A DNA stretch of 9,421 bases from Geodermatophilaceae bacterium (GCA_013811805.1 JACCUM010000270.1:1-9421); one strand, 5' to 3'; counted from the stretch's first letter, positions 1 through 6,425 are shown. Program-made: numbers and translations. The notes: a model not told the origin generated them from the letters alone.

Positions 1-53
1 CCATCATCGCCGTAGTCGTTGCAGTCATCGTTCTGATCATCGTGCTTGTATGA
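1..53 (+). CDS. C-terminal tail of a membrane-associated protein (partial)
   Basis: Only the last 16 codons and a TGA stop at 51-53 are in the window, read from position 3. All 16 residues are Ile, Val, Leu or Ala, so this is a transmembrane helix ending exactly at the C-terminus with no polar or charged tail. That suits a small membrane protein or a tail-anchored protein. The family cannot be named from this fragment. The frame is supported by the strong hydrophobicity bias and by a hairpin that begins 36 bases after the stop. Alternatively it is a chance open frame, but an all-hydrophobic run ending at a stop makes a real gene more likely. Confidence 0.5.
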   Translation, partial: IIAVVVAVIVLIIVLV

Positions 54-88
54 GGTGACGTTCGAGCACCTCTTGCCCGCGGCGAGGC

Positions 89-112
89 GACCGGTCGGGC
101 GTCCGGCTGGTC
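89..112 (+). terminator. Hairpin terminator after the upstream plus-strand gene
   Basis: Positions 89-98 can pair with 103-112 in a ten-base-pair stem closed by the four-base loop GCGT. Two of the pairs are G-U wobbles when transcribed from the plus strand; on the minus strand these become A-C mismatches, so the hairpin is oriented for plus-strand RNA. No U-tract follows, as is common for GC-rich actinobacterial terminators. It would insulate the partial gene at the left edge from the tRNA region. Confidence 0.5.
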
Positions 113-144
113 CCTCACCTGCGCCGCTGTCAGCAAAGAGCTTG

Positions 145-232
145 TGGTGTCCGAGGGGGGACTTGAACCCCCACGCCCGTTAAAGGGCACTAGCACCTCA
201 AGCTAGCGCGTCTGCCATTCCGCCACCCGGAC
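145..232 (-). tRNA. tRNA-Leu (anticodon GAG)
   Basis: The reverse complement folds as a class II tRNA. The acceptor strand GTCCGGG (232-226) pairs with CTCGGAC (155-149) with one G-U pair. It is followed by discriminator A (148) and an encoded CCA (147-145). The anticodon stem CTAGC/GCTAG encloses the loop TTGAGGT (201-195), giving anticodon GAG at 199-197, which reads CUC and CUU leucine codons. A long variable arm with a GCCC/GGGC stem, as expected for leucine tRNAs, precedes a five-pair G/C T-stem with loop TTCAAGT. All landmarks are intact, so it should be functional. It is transcribed divergently from the M20 peptidase. Confidence 0.97.
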
Positions 233-236
233 CACA

Positions 237-257
237 TGCACCTGGTGAACAGGTGCA
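237..257. repeat. Perfect inverted repeat in the tRNA/peptidase intergenic region
   Basis: TGCACCTG (237-244) and CAGGTGCA (250-257) form a perfect eight-base dyad around the five-base spacer GTGAA. It begins four bases upstream of the mature 5' end of the tRNA, so it could be an operator shared by the divergent transcripts or a hairpin in the pre-tRNA leader. The dyad is visible directly; its role is not known. Confidence 0.55.
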
Positions 258-318
258 GCGAGCAACGATACCGAAGGCGCGCGCAGGCGCACTGGTGGCC
301 GGGTGGTAGGAAAGGCCC

Positions 319-1641
319 ATGGCAACGCCGCCCCAGTCCCGGACCGCGCGAGACGAGGTCGTGGAGCTCTGCTCCGACCTGATCCGCATCGACACGACCA
401 ATACCGGTGACACTCAGACGAGCGCTGGTGAACGGGTTGCGGCGGAGTACGTCGCCGGGAAGCTCGACGAGATCGGCTTGCAGACGACGATCCTCGAGTC
501 CACCAGGAGCCGGGCCAGCGTGGTGGCCCGGATCGCCGGCCAGGACCGGTCCCGGGATGCCCTGCTGATCCACGGCCACCTCGATGTCGTGCCGGCCGAA
601 CCCGCCGAGTGGAGCGTGCACCCCTTCTCGGGCGAGGAGCGCGACGGTTACCTCTGGGGCCGCGGCGCGGTCGACATGAAGGACATGGACGCGATGACCC
701 TGGCCGTGGTCCGGCAGTGGCACCGCGAGGGGTACGTGCCACCCCGCGACATCGTGCTGGCCTTCGTCGCCGACGAGGAGGCCGGCGGCAAGCTGGGTGC
801 CCGGTGGCTGGTGGACAATCACGCGGATCTCTTCGAGGGTTGCACCGAGGCGATCAGCGAGGTCGGCGGCTTCAGCCTGACCGTCCGCGAGGACCTGCGC
901 CTGTACCTGATCCAGACCGCCGAGAAGGGCTTGGGCTGGATGCGGCTGAGCACCACCGGGCGCCCGGGGCACGGCTCGATGGTGCATGAGGACAACGCGG
1001 TCACCCGGCTCTGCGAGGCGGTCACCAAGCTCGGCCGGCACCAGTTCCCGATCACGATGACCAAGACGGTGCGCCAATTCTTGGACGCGATCAGCGAGGC
1101 GTACGGGATCGAGTTCGATCTCGACGACATCGACGCGACTCTGGCGAAGCTCGGCAGCCTGGCGAACTTCATCGGAGCGACCCTGCGCAACACGGCCAAC
1201 CCGACGATGCTGGACGCCGGTTACAAGGCGAATGTCATTCCGAGTTCGGCCAGCGCGGTCGTGGACGGACGGTTCCTCCCTGGGCAGGAGGAGGAGTTCG
1301 AACGACAACTCGACGAGATCCTCGGTCCGGACATCAGCCGAGAGTGGATCGTCAAGGACCAGGCCCTGGAGACGGGATTCGACGGTCCGCTGGTCGAGCA
1401 GATGGTGGCGGCCCTTCGAGCCGAGGACTCCTGCGCCTGGCCGATTCCCTTCACGATGTCCGGGGGCACGGACGCCAAGTCCTTCGAGCGGCTCGGCATG
1501 CGCTGCTTCGGCTTCTCACCGCTCAAACTTCCACCCGACCTGGACTTCGCCGGTCTGTTCCATGGCATCGACGAGCGGGTCCCGATCGAGGGCCTGCACT
1601 TCGGCGTACGCGCCCTGGACCGTTTCCTGAGAGCATGTTGA
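319..1641 (+). CDS. M20/M25/M40-family metallopeptidase (440 aa)
   Basis: Cytoplasmic di-zinc hydrolase of the M20 superfamily (ArgE/DapE/carboxypeptidase G2 type), which cleaves amide bonds of small peptides or N-acylated amino acids; the actual substrate is not evident. Expected active-site residues are all present: His87 and Asp89 in HGHLDVV, bridging Asp119 in GRGAVDMK, the Glu153-Glu154 pair in ADEEAGG (general base then metal ligand), Glu181, and the final ligand His415 in LFHGIDE. The insert at about 205-330 is the lid/dimerisation domain, with RPGHGS at 215-220. The SGGTDA motif lies at 381-386. Length is normal for the family. ATG at 319 is preceded by AGGAAAGG at 308-315. There is no signal peptide. 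An isolated transcription unit is likely, since a hairpin follows the stop. From memory, close relatives are often annotated as dapE-like, but a role in lysine synthesis should not be assumed. Confidence 0.93.
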   Translation: MATPPQSRTARDEVVELCSDLIRIDTTNTGDTQTSAGERVAAEYVAGKLDEIGLQTTILESTRSRASVVARIAGQDRSRDALLIHGHLDVVPAEPAEWSVHPFSGEERDGYLWGRGAVDMKDMDAMTLAVVRQWHREGYVPPRDIVLAFVADEEAGGKLGARWLVDNHADLFEGCTEAISEVGGFSLTVREDLRLYLIQTAEKGLGWMRLSTTGRPGHGSMVHEDNAVTRLCEAVTKLGRHQFPITMTKTVRQFLDAISEAYGIEFDLDDIDATLAKLGSLANFIGATLRNTANPTMLDAGYKANVIPSSASAVVDGRFLPGQEEEFERQLDEILGPDISREWIVKDQALETGFDGPLVEQMVAALRAEDSCAWPIPFTMSGGTDAKSFERLGMRCFGFSPLKLPPDLDFAGLFHGIDERVPIEGLHFGVRALDRFLRAC

Positions 1642-1645
1642 CGAG

Positions 1646-1679
1646 CGGCCAGGCGCCAGCCGGGAACGCATCCTGGCCG
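1646..1679 (+). terminator. Hairpin terminator of the M20 peptidase gene
   Basis: CGGCCAGG (1646-1653) pairs perfectly with CCTGGCCG (1672-1679) across an 18-base loop, starting four bases after the TGA stop. There is no U-tract. Its position and strength suit transcription termination of the peptidase gene before the next promoter. Confidence 0.5.
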
Positions 1680-1720
1680 GGGTCAGGGATGAGCCGCCGG
1701 GCGCAAACCGACTCCGCACC

Positions 1721-1726
1721 TAGGCT
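1721..1726 (+). promoter_or_regulatory. Candidate -10 element for a leaderless SDR transcript
   Basis: TAGGCT matches the actinobacterial TANNNT pattern and ends nine bases before the ATG at 1736. A transcript starting seven to nine bases downstream would begin at or just before the A of the start codon. No Shine-Dalgarno sequence lies at a useful distance, which fits leaderless translation. I see no convincing -35 hexamer, so this is a candidate only. Confidence 0.4.
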
Positions 1727-1735
1727 GGGCCAGGG

Positions 1736-2551
1736 ATGACCCCACGCCGGCGCACAGCTCTGATCACCGGCGGGATCGGCGGGTTCGGCCTGGCATTGGC
1801 TCGACTGCTGCTCGGCCGCGACTTCACAGTCGCGTTGGCCGACCTGGACGTCGAGCAGGGCCAGAAGGTGGCCGAGGAACTCGACGTCTTGTTCATCCCA
1901 CTCGACGTCGGGGATCTCGCGGCCAACCACCGGGCGGTAGCCCTCGTCGAATCCCACTACAACGCGCTCGATGCCGTCTTCCTCAACGCCGGCATCGTCG
2001 GGAGGCAGGACCCGACGGCACCGTTGGACATGAAGGCATACGAGGCGATCTTGGACGCCAACTTGCATGGAGTCACGTACGGGATCGACGCGGCCAAACC
2101 AGCGCTGCGTCGGGCCGGCGGCGGCCGGATCGTGGTCACCGCCTCACTGGCCGGGTTGGTCCCGATGCCCGGTGACCCGCTCTACTCGATGACCAAGAGC
2201 GCTGCGCTGGCCTACAGCCGGGCAATCGCTCCCCACCTGGCAGAGCAGGGAATCACGCTGTCCATCGTGTGTCCCGGGTTCGCCGACACGCCGCTGATCG
2301 GGCCGATGCGGTCTGCGTTCGAGGACGCAGGATTCCCGATCCTCACCGCAGATGACGTTGCCGCTGCACTGCTGTTGGCACACGACGAAGCCGAAGCCGG
2401 GTCGGCCTACGTGGTACAACCCGGCTCGCCACCGATGCCGTACCGGTTCCGCAACGTCCCCGCGGCTCGGGATCCCTCAGGTGCCAGCGTCGCCGTCCCA
2501 ACCGGGCTGTCGGCGCACTCCCCGGCGGGAGAACCCGGTCAGCCCAGCTGA
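1736..2551 (+). CDS. Short-chain dehydrogenase/reductase (271 aa)
   Basis: Classical SDR, a soluble NAD(P)-dependent oxidoreductase acting on an alcohol or ketone group of unknown identity. The Rossmann dinucleotide motif TGGIGGFG is at 11-18. An acidic residue after beta-strand 2 (Asp36 in ALADLD) suggests NAD(H) rather than NADP(H). NAG is at 84-86. The full catalytic tetrad is present: Asn109 (DANLHG), Ser137 (TASLAG), Tyr150 and Lys154 (YSMTK). The PG motif at 180-181 follows. After about residue 235 there is a Pro/Gly/Ala/Ser-rich tail without recognisable fold, longer than most family members need. ATG 1736 is the first residue of the canonical N-terminus and likely leaderless. The gene is convergent with the LysR gene, with only 20 bases between stops. 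Intact and probably active; substrate unknown. Confidence 0.9.
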   Translation: MTPRRRTALITGGIGGFGLALARLLLGRDFTVALADLDVEQGQKVAEELDVLFIPLDVGDLAANHRAVALVESHYNALDAVFLNAGIVGRQDPTAPLDMKAYEAILDANLHGVTYGIDAAKPALRRAGGGRIVVTASLAGLVPMPGDPLYSMTKSAALAYSRAIAPHLAEQGITLSIVCPGFADTPLIGPMRSAFEDAGFPILTADDVAAALLLAHDEAEAGSAYVVQPGSPPMPYRFRNVPAARDPSGASVAVPTGLSAHSPAGEPGQPS

Positions 2552-2571
2552 AGGAGATCGCCTGCCCCGAC

Positions 2572-3483
2572 TCACCAGTTCCGAGCCTCCCGGAGCAAAG
2601 CAGTCCACGCGTGCGCGATGTGCGGTTCGGTACGGGCGGCCGCGCGGGTGACCAGGTACATCGTGTTGATGGGCGAGTCGTCGGCCTGCAGCACCGACGC
2701 GAGTCGGCCCGCCGCCAGGTCCTCGGCGCACAGGTAGCGGGGCAGGACTGTGAGGCCGGCCCCGGCTACCGCGGCGGCACGCAAGCCGCGCAGGTCGGGA
2801 ACGACCAGCACTGCGCGGCCGCTCGGTGCGACCCCCAGAACATGCCGCCACCACCTTCGTAGGATCGGCAGCTCTTCGGCATAGGCGAGCAGCGGGACGG
2901 CCTGCAGTGCCTTCGCGGGCTGAGCGGCCAGCACCTCAGGGTTCAGATCGGCGACTAGGGACGGGGCCGCAACGAGCAGGAACTCCTCGTCGTACAACGG
3001 CTCGCTGTGCAGACCGCGGCGGCGCGGCCGTACGGTGCTGACCACCAGATCCAGCTGCCCGGACACGAGTTCTCCGAGCAGGTCATCGGCGAGATCGAGC
3101 CGGCATCGAAGCGCTACCCCGGCTGCGATGGTCTCCGCCAGTGCCGGAAGCACGCAGGTGGTGATGAACTCCGCCGGACCACCCAGGCGCAACGTCCGGC
3201 CCTGGAGCGAGGGCCTCCGCCCGAGGTCCGCCGATACCGCCGCCAACATGTCCAGTGGCTCGTCGAGACGTCGGGCCAAGTCCTCGCCCGCGGCGGTGGG
3301 CACCACTCCCCGAGGCTGGCGCAGGAACAGCACCTGACCGGCGGCCATCTCCAACGCGCGCAACTGGGTGGTGACCGTGGGCTGGGCCAGCCCGAGCAGC
3401 CGGGCAGCCGCTGTCAGGGTGCCGGTTCGGTGCACCGCGTGGAAGGTCCGGAGCAGGTCCAGGGACACCTCATGCGCGGCCAT
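2572..3483 (-). CDS. LysR-type transcriptional regulator (303 aa)
   Basis: DNA-binding regulator of the LysR family. The N-terminal winged helix-turn-helix is clear: DLLRTFHAVHRTGTLTAAAR runs into LLGLAQPTVTTQLRALE (about residues 9-45), then the QPRGVVPTAAGE wing (56-67). Residues from about 95 onward form the two-lobed periplasmic-binding-protein-like effector domain, which in this family senses a small molecule. Length is typical (about 300). The ATG at 3483 lacks a Shine-Dalgarno sequence; an AT-rich patch including TATCTA lies 16-21 bases upstream, suggesting a very short leader. LysR regulators usually control a divergent neighbour and themselves; here the divergent gene is the Hsp31-like protein at 3611, so that gene and its MFS partner are the likely targets. 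The inducer is unknown. Cysteines at 110, 127 and 252 are present, but redox sensing is not supported by sequence alone. Confidence 0.93.
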   Translation of the reverse strand: MAAHEVSLDLLRTFHAVHRTGTLTAAARLLGLAQPTVTTQLRALEMAAGQVLFLRQPRGVVPTAAGEDLARRLDEPLDMLAAVSADLGRRPSLQGRTLRLGGPAEFITTCVLPALAETIAAGVALRCRLDLADDLLGELVSGQLDLVVSTVRPRRRGLHSEPLYDEEFLLVAAPSLVADLNPEVLAAQPAKALQAVPLLAYAEELPILRRWWRHVLGVAPSGRAVLVVPDLRGLRAAAVAGAGLTVLPRYLCAEDLAAGRLASVLQADDSPINTMYLVTRAAARTEPHIAHAWTALLREARNW

Positions 3484-3610
3484 GGTACGAGAATGCCATA
3501 GATAACCTGATGGCTGCGTGCTGCCCGATCTGTTGGCCGGCTATGTCTGTTCGGCACAGAGTGGGTCCGTACGCCGGTTCGCCGGCACGACCGACCAGAC
3601 AGGAGCCAGC
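3484..3610. promoter_or_regulatory. Divergent LysR/Hsp31-like control region with two dyads
   Basis: This 127-base gap separates the divergent starts. It holds two perforated palindromes. GCCAT (3495-3499) and ATGGC (3510-3514) are separated by ten bases. TCTGT (3546-3550) and ACAGA (3556-3560) are separated by five. Both have the size expected of LysR-type operators, though neither is an exact T-N11-A box. The first overlaps the AT-rich candidate promoter of the regulator gene, which suits autoregulation. A TATGTC hexamer (3542-3547) is a weak -10 candidate for the plus-strand operon. A short GCCGG-TTCG-CCGGC hairpin (3573-3586) would lie in its 5' leader. Confidence 0.5.
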
Positions 3611-4336
3611 ATGACCCGAGCCCGCACGAAGAAGATCCTGATCGGCTTGACCAGCCACGGCGACCTCGCCGGACTGCGCCCGACCGGTTACTACCTGTCC
3701 GAAGTAGCCCACCCATGGCGGGTCTTCATCGACGCCGGCTACACCGTCGACCTGGTCAGCACCGAAGGGGGTCAGCCACCGGTCGACGGCGCGGACCTGA
3801 GTGACCCGATCCAAAGAGCCTTCACCGACGACGTCGAGATGCAGCGCAAGGCTCGGGAAACCCCGCGCTTCGCGAACGTGGACGTAGCGGCGTACGACGC
3901 GGTGCTCTTCGCCGGCGGGCACGGCACCATGTGGGACTTCCCGGACGATCCGGACCTGGCCCGTGTCGTGAGGGACGTCTACGAGGACGGTGGCGTGATC
4001 GCCGCGGTCTGCCATGGTCCGGCAGCGTTCGTCGGCGTCACGCTGTCCGACGGCCGGTCGCTGGTCGAGGAAAAGCAGGTCGCAGCCTTCACCGACGCCG
4101 AGGAATCTGCTGTCGGCTTGGCCGAGGTCGTCCCGTTCCTGCTGCAGACCAGGCTCGAAGAGATCGGAGCCAAGCACACCGGCGCGCCCAACTTCGAATC
4201 GCACGTGGTCACCGACCAGCGGCTGGTGACGGGTCAGAACCCGGCTTCGGCAACCGGCGTGGCGCACGCGGTACTCGCGGCCCTGGCCCCTAAGTCGATC
4301 GCTGATCTCTGGCCTACGTTGGAACGGCCGTGCTGA
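3611..4336 (+). CDS. Hsp31/DJ-1/PfpI-family protein, glyoxalase III-like (241 aa)
   Basis: Cytoplasmic member of the DJ-1/PfpI superfamily, of the Hsp31-like branch whose studied members show glutathione-independent glyoxalase (methylglyoxal to lactate), disputed deglycase, or holdase chaperone activity. The nucleophile-elbow cysteine is Cys134 in AVCHGP, followed directly by His135. The GGHG motif is at 102-105. Glu31 in SEVAHPW is the conserved acidic residue that contacts the cysteine. The opening TGYYLSEVAHP and the PPVDG segment (57-60 region) are typical of Hsp31-like proteins, which are longer than the 180-190 aa PfpI proteases. The start is ATG 3611, set by AGGAG at 3601-3605; the frame is open further upstream to 3518, but that extension lacks a ribosome site and has no family-like residues. 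It is followed after 28 bases by the MFS gene, so co-transcription is likely, probably under the divergent LysR regulator. Confidence 0.88.
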   Translation: MTRARTKKILIGLTSHGDLAGLRPTGYYLSEVAHPWRVFIDAGYTVDLVSTEGGQPPVDGADLSDPIQRAFTDDVEMQRKARETPRFANVDVAAYDAVLFAGGHGTMWDFPDDPDLARVVRDVYEDGGVIAAVCHGPAAFVGVTLSDGRSLVEEKQVAAFTDAEESAVGLAEVVPFLLQTRLEEIGAKHTGAPNFESHVVTDQRLVTGQNPASATGVAHAVLAALAPKSIADLWPTLERPC

Positions 4337-4364
4337 ATTCGCTGGGTGGCGGGCGGCGGAGGAG

Positions 4365-5813
4365 ATGACCACGGTGATGCCGCGCCTGAGGCGGCGCGAA
4401 GCGCTGTTGCTGGTGCTGATGTGCTCGACGCAGTTCCTCAATGTGGCCAACATCAGCTCGGTCAACATCGCGCTGCCCGATATCGCGGCCGATCTGGGCT
4501 TCAGTGCGGCGACGCTCCCGTGGGTCGTGTCGGCCTACCTCCTGACCTTCGCGGGCTTTCTCCTGGTCAGTGGCCGAATCGCCGATCTGATCGGCCGGCG
4601 CAAGGTATTGATCATCGGATTCGCGATCTTCGCTGTGTGCACTCTGGTGGACGCCGTTGCGGTCGACCCGCAGATGTTGGTCGTGGCGCGCGCCGTACAG
4701 GGCATTGGTGCGGCGGCCACGATCCCGGCCGCCTTGGGCATCCTGACCAGCACCTTCACCGAGGCATCGGCGCGCAGCCGGGCGGTTGCAGCCTTCGGTG
4801 CCGCAGGCGCCGTCGGGTTCGCCTCCGGCCTGATCCTCGGCGGTGTGGTCACCGGCCCACTTGGCTGGCGTTGGGTGTTCGGCATCACGGTGGTGCCCGC
4901 CGTGCTGCTGCTCGCGCTCACGTTCCGCTTCGTTCCGCGCGACGATGCGAGTGACCTCGCCAAGGGCCGCGTCGATGTGATCGGCGCGTTGACGGCCACC
5001 GCCGGCCTGCTCGGGTTGGTGTTCGCCCTCACCAACGCCAGCAGATCGGGATGGGCATCGCTTGGCACCCTCACGGCCCTGATCGGCGGGATCATGCTGC
5101 TGGGCGCATTCCTGTGGGTGCAGGCACGAGTGCGGGAGCCGCTGATGCCGCCCCGCCTCTGGCGACGACCGAACCTGGCCGCCGTGATGGTGATCGGCTT
5201 GTGCCTTTTCGCAGCCTGGGTCGGTGCGAACTTCTTCCTGGTTCTCACGCTGCAGCGGGCGCTCGGATACAGCGCCGGCGAAGCAGCGATGGCGCTGCTC
5301 CCGCTCGCCATCGGCGGCCTTGTCTTTGCGACACTGACCGGCCGCCTGTTGCCGCGGTCCGGACCCAAGCCGCTGCTGGTCGCCGGCCTCTCCGTGTACG
5401 TGTCTGGTCTCGGGATGATGGCCGTCATCGACACCGGGACCGGCTACTGGCCGCACGTCCTGATTGCCATCCTGTTGGCCGTCGCGGGCAACAGCATCAC
5501 CTTCGTGGCAGCGAACGTGGTCGCCATGGCCCGCGCTCGTCCGGACGAGCAGAGCCTCGTCGGCGGCCTGTTCAACACCGGCATGCAGGTCGGCGGTGGT
5601 CTCGGGCTCGCCATCATGAGCGCGGTGGCCGCCGGCCGGATCGATGCCGGCTCATCCACCGAGGCGTTGCTGTCCGGTTATCAAGCGGCTTTCTGGACTG
5701 CTGCCGGCATCGCCGCGCTAGGCCTGCTGGTCACCGCGGTCTTCCTCCGAACCGCTGGCCCGAAACCATCAAGCTTGGACTCGGGCCCCACGCCGAAGGT
5801 CGGGCCGGCCTGA
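4365..5813 (+). CDS. MFS drug/metabolite exporter, DHA2 (14-TMS) type (482 aa)
   Basis: Inner-membrane proton-coupled antiporter of the EmrB/QacA (DHA2) group, predicted to export small, often hydrophobic compounds. I count 14 hydrophobic segments between about residues 12 and 462. Motif A, GRIADLIGRRK, is at 70-80 between helices 2 and 3. The RAVQGIGAA segment (109-117) and the glycine-rich antiporter motif C (about 144-164) follow. Near the C-terminus, the NTGMQVGGGLG segment (404-414) is a DHA2 hallmark. The usual Asp of the helix 1 signature (LDxTIVNVALP) is Asn29 here. The start is uncertain: GGAGGAG (4358-4364) abuts ATG 4365, which is too close for it; GTG 4374 (nine-base spacing) or ATG 4377 may be the true start, costing only three or four residues. 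It lies 28 bases after the Hsp31-like gene, in the same operon. Substrate unknown. Confidence 0.92.
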   Translation: MTTVMPRLRRREALLLVLMCSTQFLNVANISSVNIALPDIAADLGFSAATLPWVVSAYLLTFAGFLLVSGRIADLIGRRKVLIIGFAIFAVCTLVDAVAVDPQMLVVARAVQGIGAAATIPAALGILTSTFTEASARSRAVAAFGAAGAVGFASGLILGGVVTGPLGWRWVFGITVVPAVLLLALTFRFVPRDDASDLAKGRVDVIGALTATAGLLGLVFALTNASRSGWASLGTLTALIGGIMLLGAFLWVQARVREPLMPPRLWRRPNLAAVMVIGLCLFAAWVGANFFLVLTLQRALGYSAGEAAMALLPLAIGGLVFATLTGRLLPRSGPKPLLVAGLSVYVSGLGMMAVIDTGTGYWPHVLIAILLAVAGNSITFVAANVVAMARARPDEQSLVGGLFNTGMQVGGGLGLAIMSAVAAGRIDAGSSTEALLSGYQAAFWTAAGIAALGLLVTAVFLRTAGPKPSSLDSGPTPKVGPA

Positions 5814-5815
5814 CC
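5798..5815 (+). terminator. Hairpin overlapping the MFS stop codon
   Basis: GGTCGGG (5798-5804) pairs with CCTGACC (5809-5815) with one G-U wobble and a CCGG loop; the 3' arm contains the TGA stop of the MFS gene. The wobble is tolerated only in plus-strand RNA. With no U-tract it is a tentative terminator between the convergent MFS gene and SDR remnant. Confidence 0.35.
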
Positions 5816-5834
5816 GATCAAGGATGGCCTCTGC

Positions 5835-6350
5835 TCACTGTTCCTGTTCGGTCGACCTGATCAGGATCTCGTTGATGGCGACATGTCGCGGCCGCGTCAC
5901 TATGTAGACGATCGCATCGGCGATGTCGACCGCCTGGAGCCGTTCCACGTCGACGAAGCGCTGCTTGATGCTCTCGAGGATCTCCAGCCGGTTCTGGCTC
6001 GACAGTTCGGTGGCAACGGCTCCGGGCTCGACCGGAGCATCGAGGATCGGCCCGAGCAACAGCACACCCGCGTTGTTGACCAGGATGTCCAGGGTGCCGT
6101 ACTCAGCGATAGTGCGCTGCACCACCGCCTCGGCCGCGGAGAACTCGGTCACATCGGCCTCGATGGCCAGCGCGGCACCCCCGGATTCCCGGATCTCCCC
6201 GGCGAGGTCCTCGAGCCGGTCCAGCCGGCGCGCGGCGAGCGCCACGGCCGCACCCTGCGCAGCCAGCGCACGTGCTGTGGCCGCCCCGATACCGCTTGAT
6301 GCACCGGTCACCAGTGCGATGCTCCCCGCAAGGCCAGCACTCGTGATAAT
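5835..6350 (-). pseudogene. Short-chain dehydrogenase remnant: internal deletion of the active site, no standard start
   Basis: The frame begins like a classical SDR, with IALVTGASSGIG then LDILVNNAG, and ends like one, with EPGAVATELSS, DIADAIVYIVTRP and RHVAINEILIR. The stretch that should lie between LLLGPILDAPVE and EPGAVATELSS is missing. The family normally has about 80 residues there, including the catalytic Asn, Ser and the YxxxK motif. The joint is in frame around 6021-6035, where VE from the upstream side meets EP from the downstream side. No ATG, GTG or TTG lies before the IALVTG strand: the in-frame upstream stretch runs back to a TGA at about 6375-6377 with only ATT (6350-6348) or ACG (6344-6342) where a start would be expected. 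GTG 6311 sits inside the first beta-strand. I therefore call a nonfunctional dehydrogenase. A repurposed NAD-binding stub cannot be excluded, because the remaining codons look well conserved. Confidence 0.8.
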
Positions 6351-6357
6351 GCAAACA

Positions 6358-6363
6358 AGCCTA
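6358..6363 (-). promoter_or_regulatory. Candidate -10 element for the SDR remnant
   Basis: Read on the minus strand this is TAGGCT, identical to the candidate at 1721-1726. It ends seven bases before the in-frame ATT codon at 6350. That spacing would place the transcript start on the ATT, which may be a decayed leaderless ATG start. The evidence is positional only. Confidence 0.3.
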
Positions 6364-6387
6364 CGTGCGCGCTGTCAGCCAATGGTC

Positions 6388-6408
6388 ACCGATCACCGCT
6401 CGATCGGT
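6388..6408. promoter_or_regulatory. Inverted repeat in the SDR-remnant/MDR divergent promoter region
   Basis: ACCGATC (6388-6394) and GATCGGT (6402-6408) form a perfect seven-base dyad with a seven-base spacer. It lies just upstream of the candidate -10 of the MDR gene, where the -35 region should be. This suits an operator for a dimeric repressor or activator. No regulator gene is adjacent. Confidence 0.4.
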
Positions 6409-6412
6409 CCGT

Positions 6413-6418
6413 TACCGT
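6413..6418 (+). promoter_or_regulatory. Candidate -10 element for a leaderless MDR transcript
   Basis: TACCGT fits TANNNT and ends seven bases before the GTG at 6426. Transcription would start at the G of that codon. There is no Shine-Dalgarno sequence before either GTG 6426 or ATG 6432, so leaderless translation from GTG is the simplest reading. Confidence 0.4.
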
Positions 6419-6425
6419 CGCGGCT

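Noticed and set aside
145..232. tRNA-Leu as an integration site for a mobile element
   Set aside because: No duplicate of the tRNA 3' end, integrase or recombinase is visible in the window.
190..1308. Long minus-strand open frame of 372 codons opposite the M20 peptidase
   Set aside because: It is antisense to a gene with intact catalytic motifs, crosses the tRNA, and has the Arg/Gly/His/Asp-rich composition typical of GC-rich shadow frames.
2504..2545. GGGCTG/CAGCCC hairpin at the end of the SDR gene as a terminator
   Set aside because: Only six pairs across a 30-base loop inside coding sequence; too weak to list.
3518..3610. N-terminal extension of the Hsp31-like protein to an upstream GTG
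   Set aside because: No ribosome site there, while AGGAG stands five bases before ATG 3611; the extension would also run through the regulatory dyads.
3470..4468. 332-codon minus-strand open frame over the Hsp31-like gene
   Set aside because: It covers the divergent control region and a gene with Cys-His nucleophile elbow motifs; no recognisable domain in the minus-strand frame.
4314..5456. 380-codon minus-strand open frame opposite the MFS gene
   Set aside because: Composition (Arg, Gln, His, Glu rich, low hydrophobicity) is that of an antisense shadow; the plus strand carries clear membrane helices and MFS motifs.
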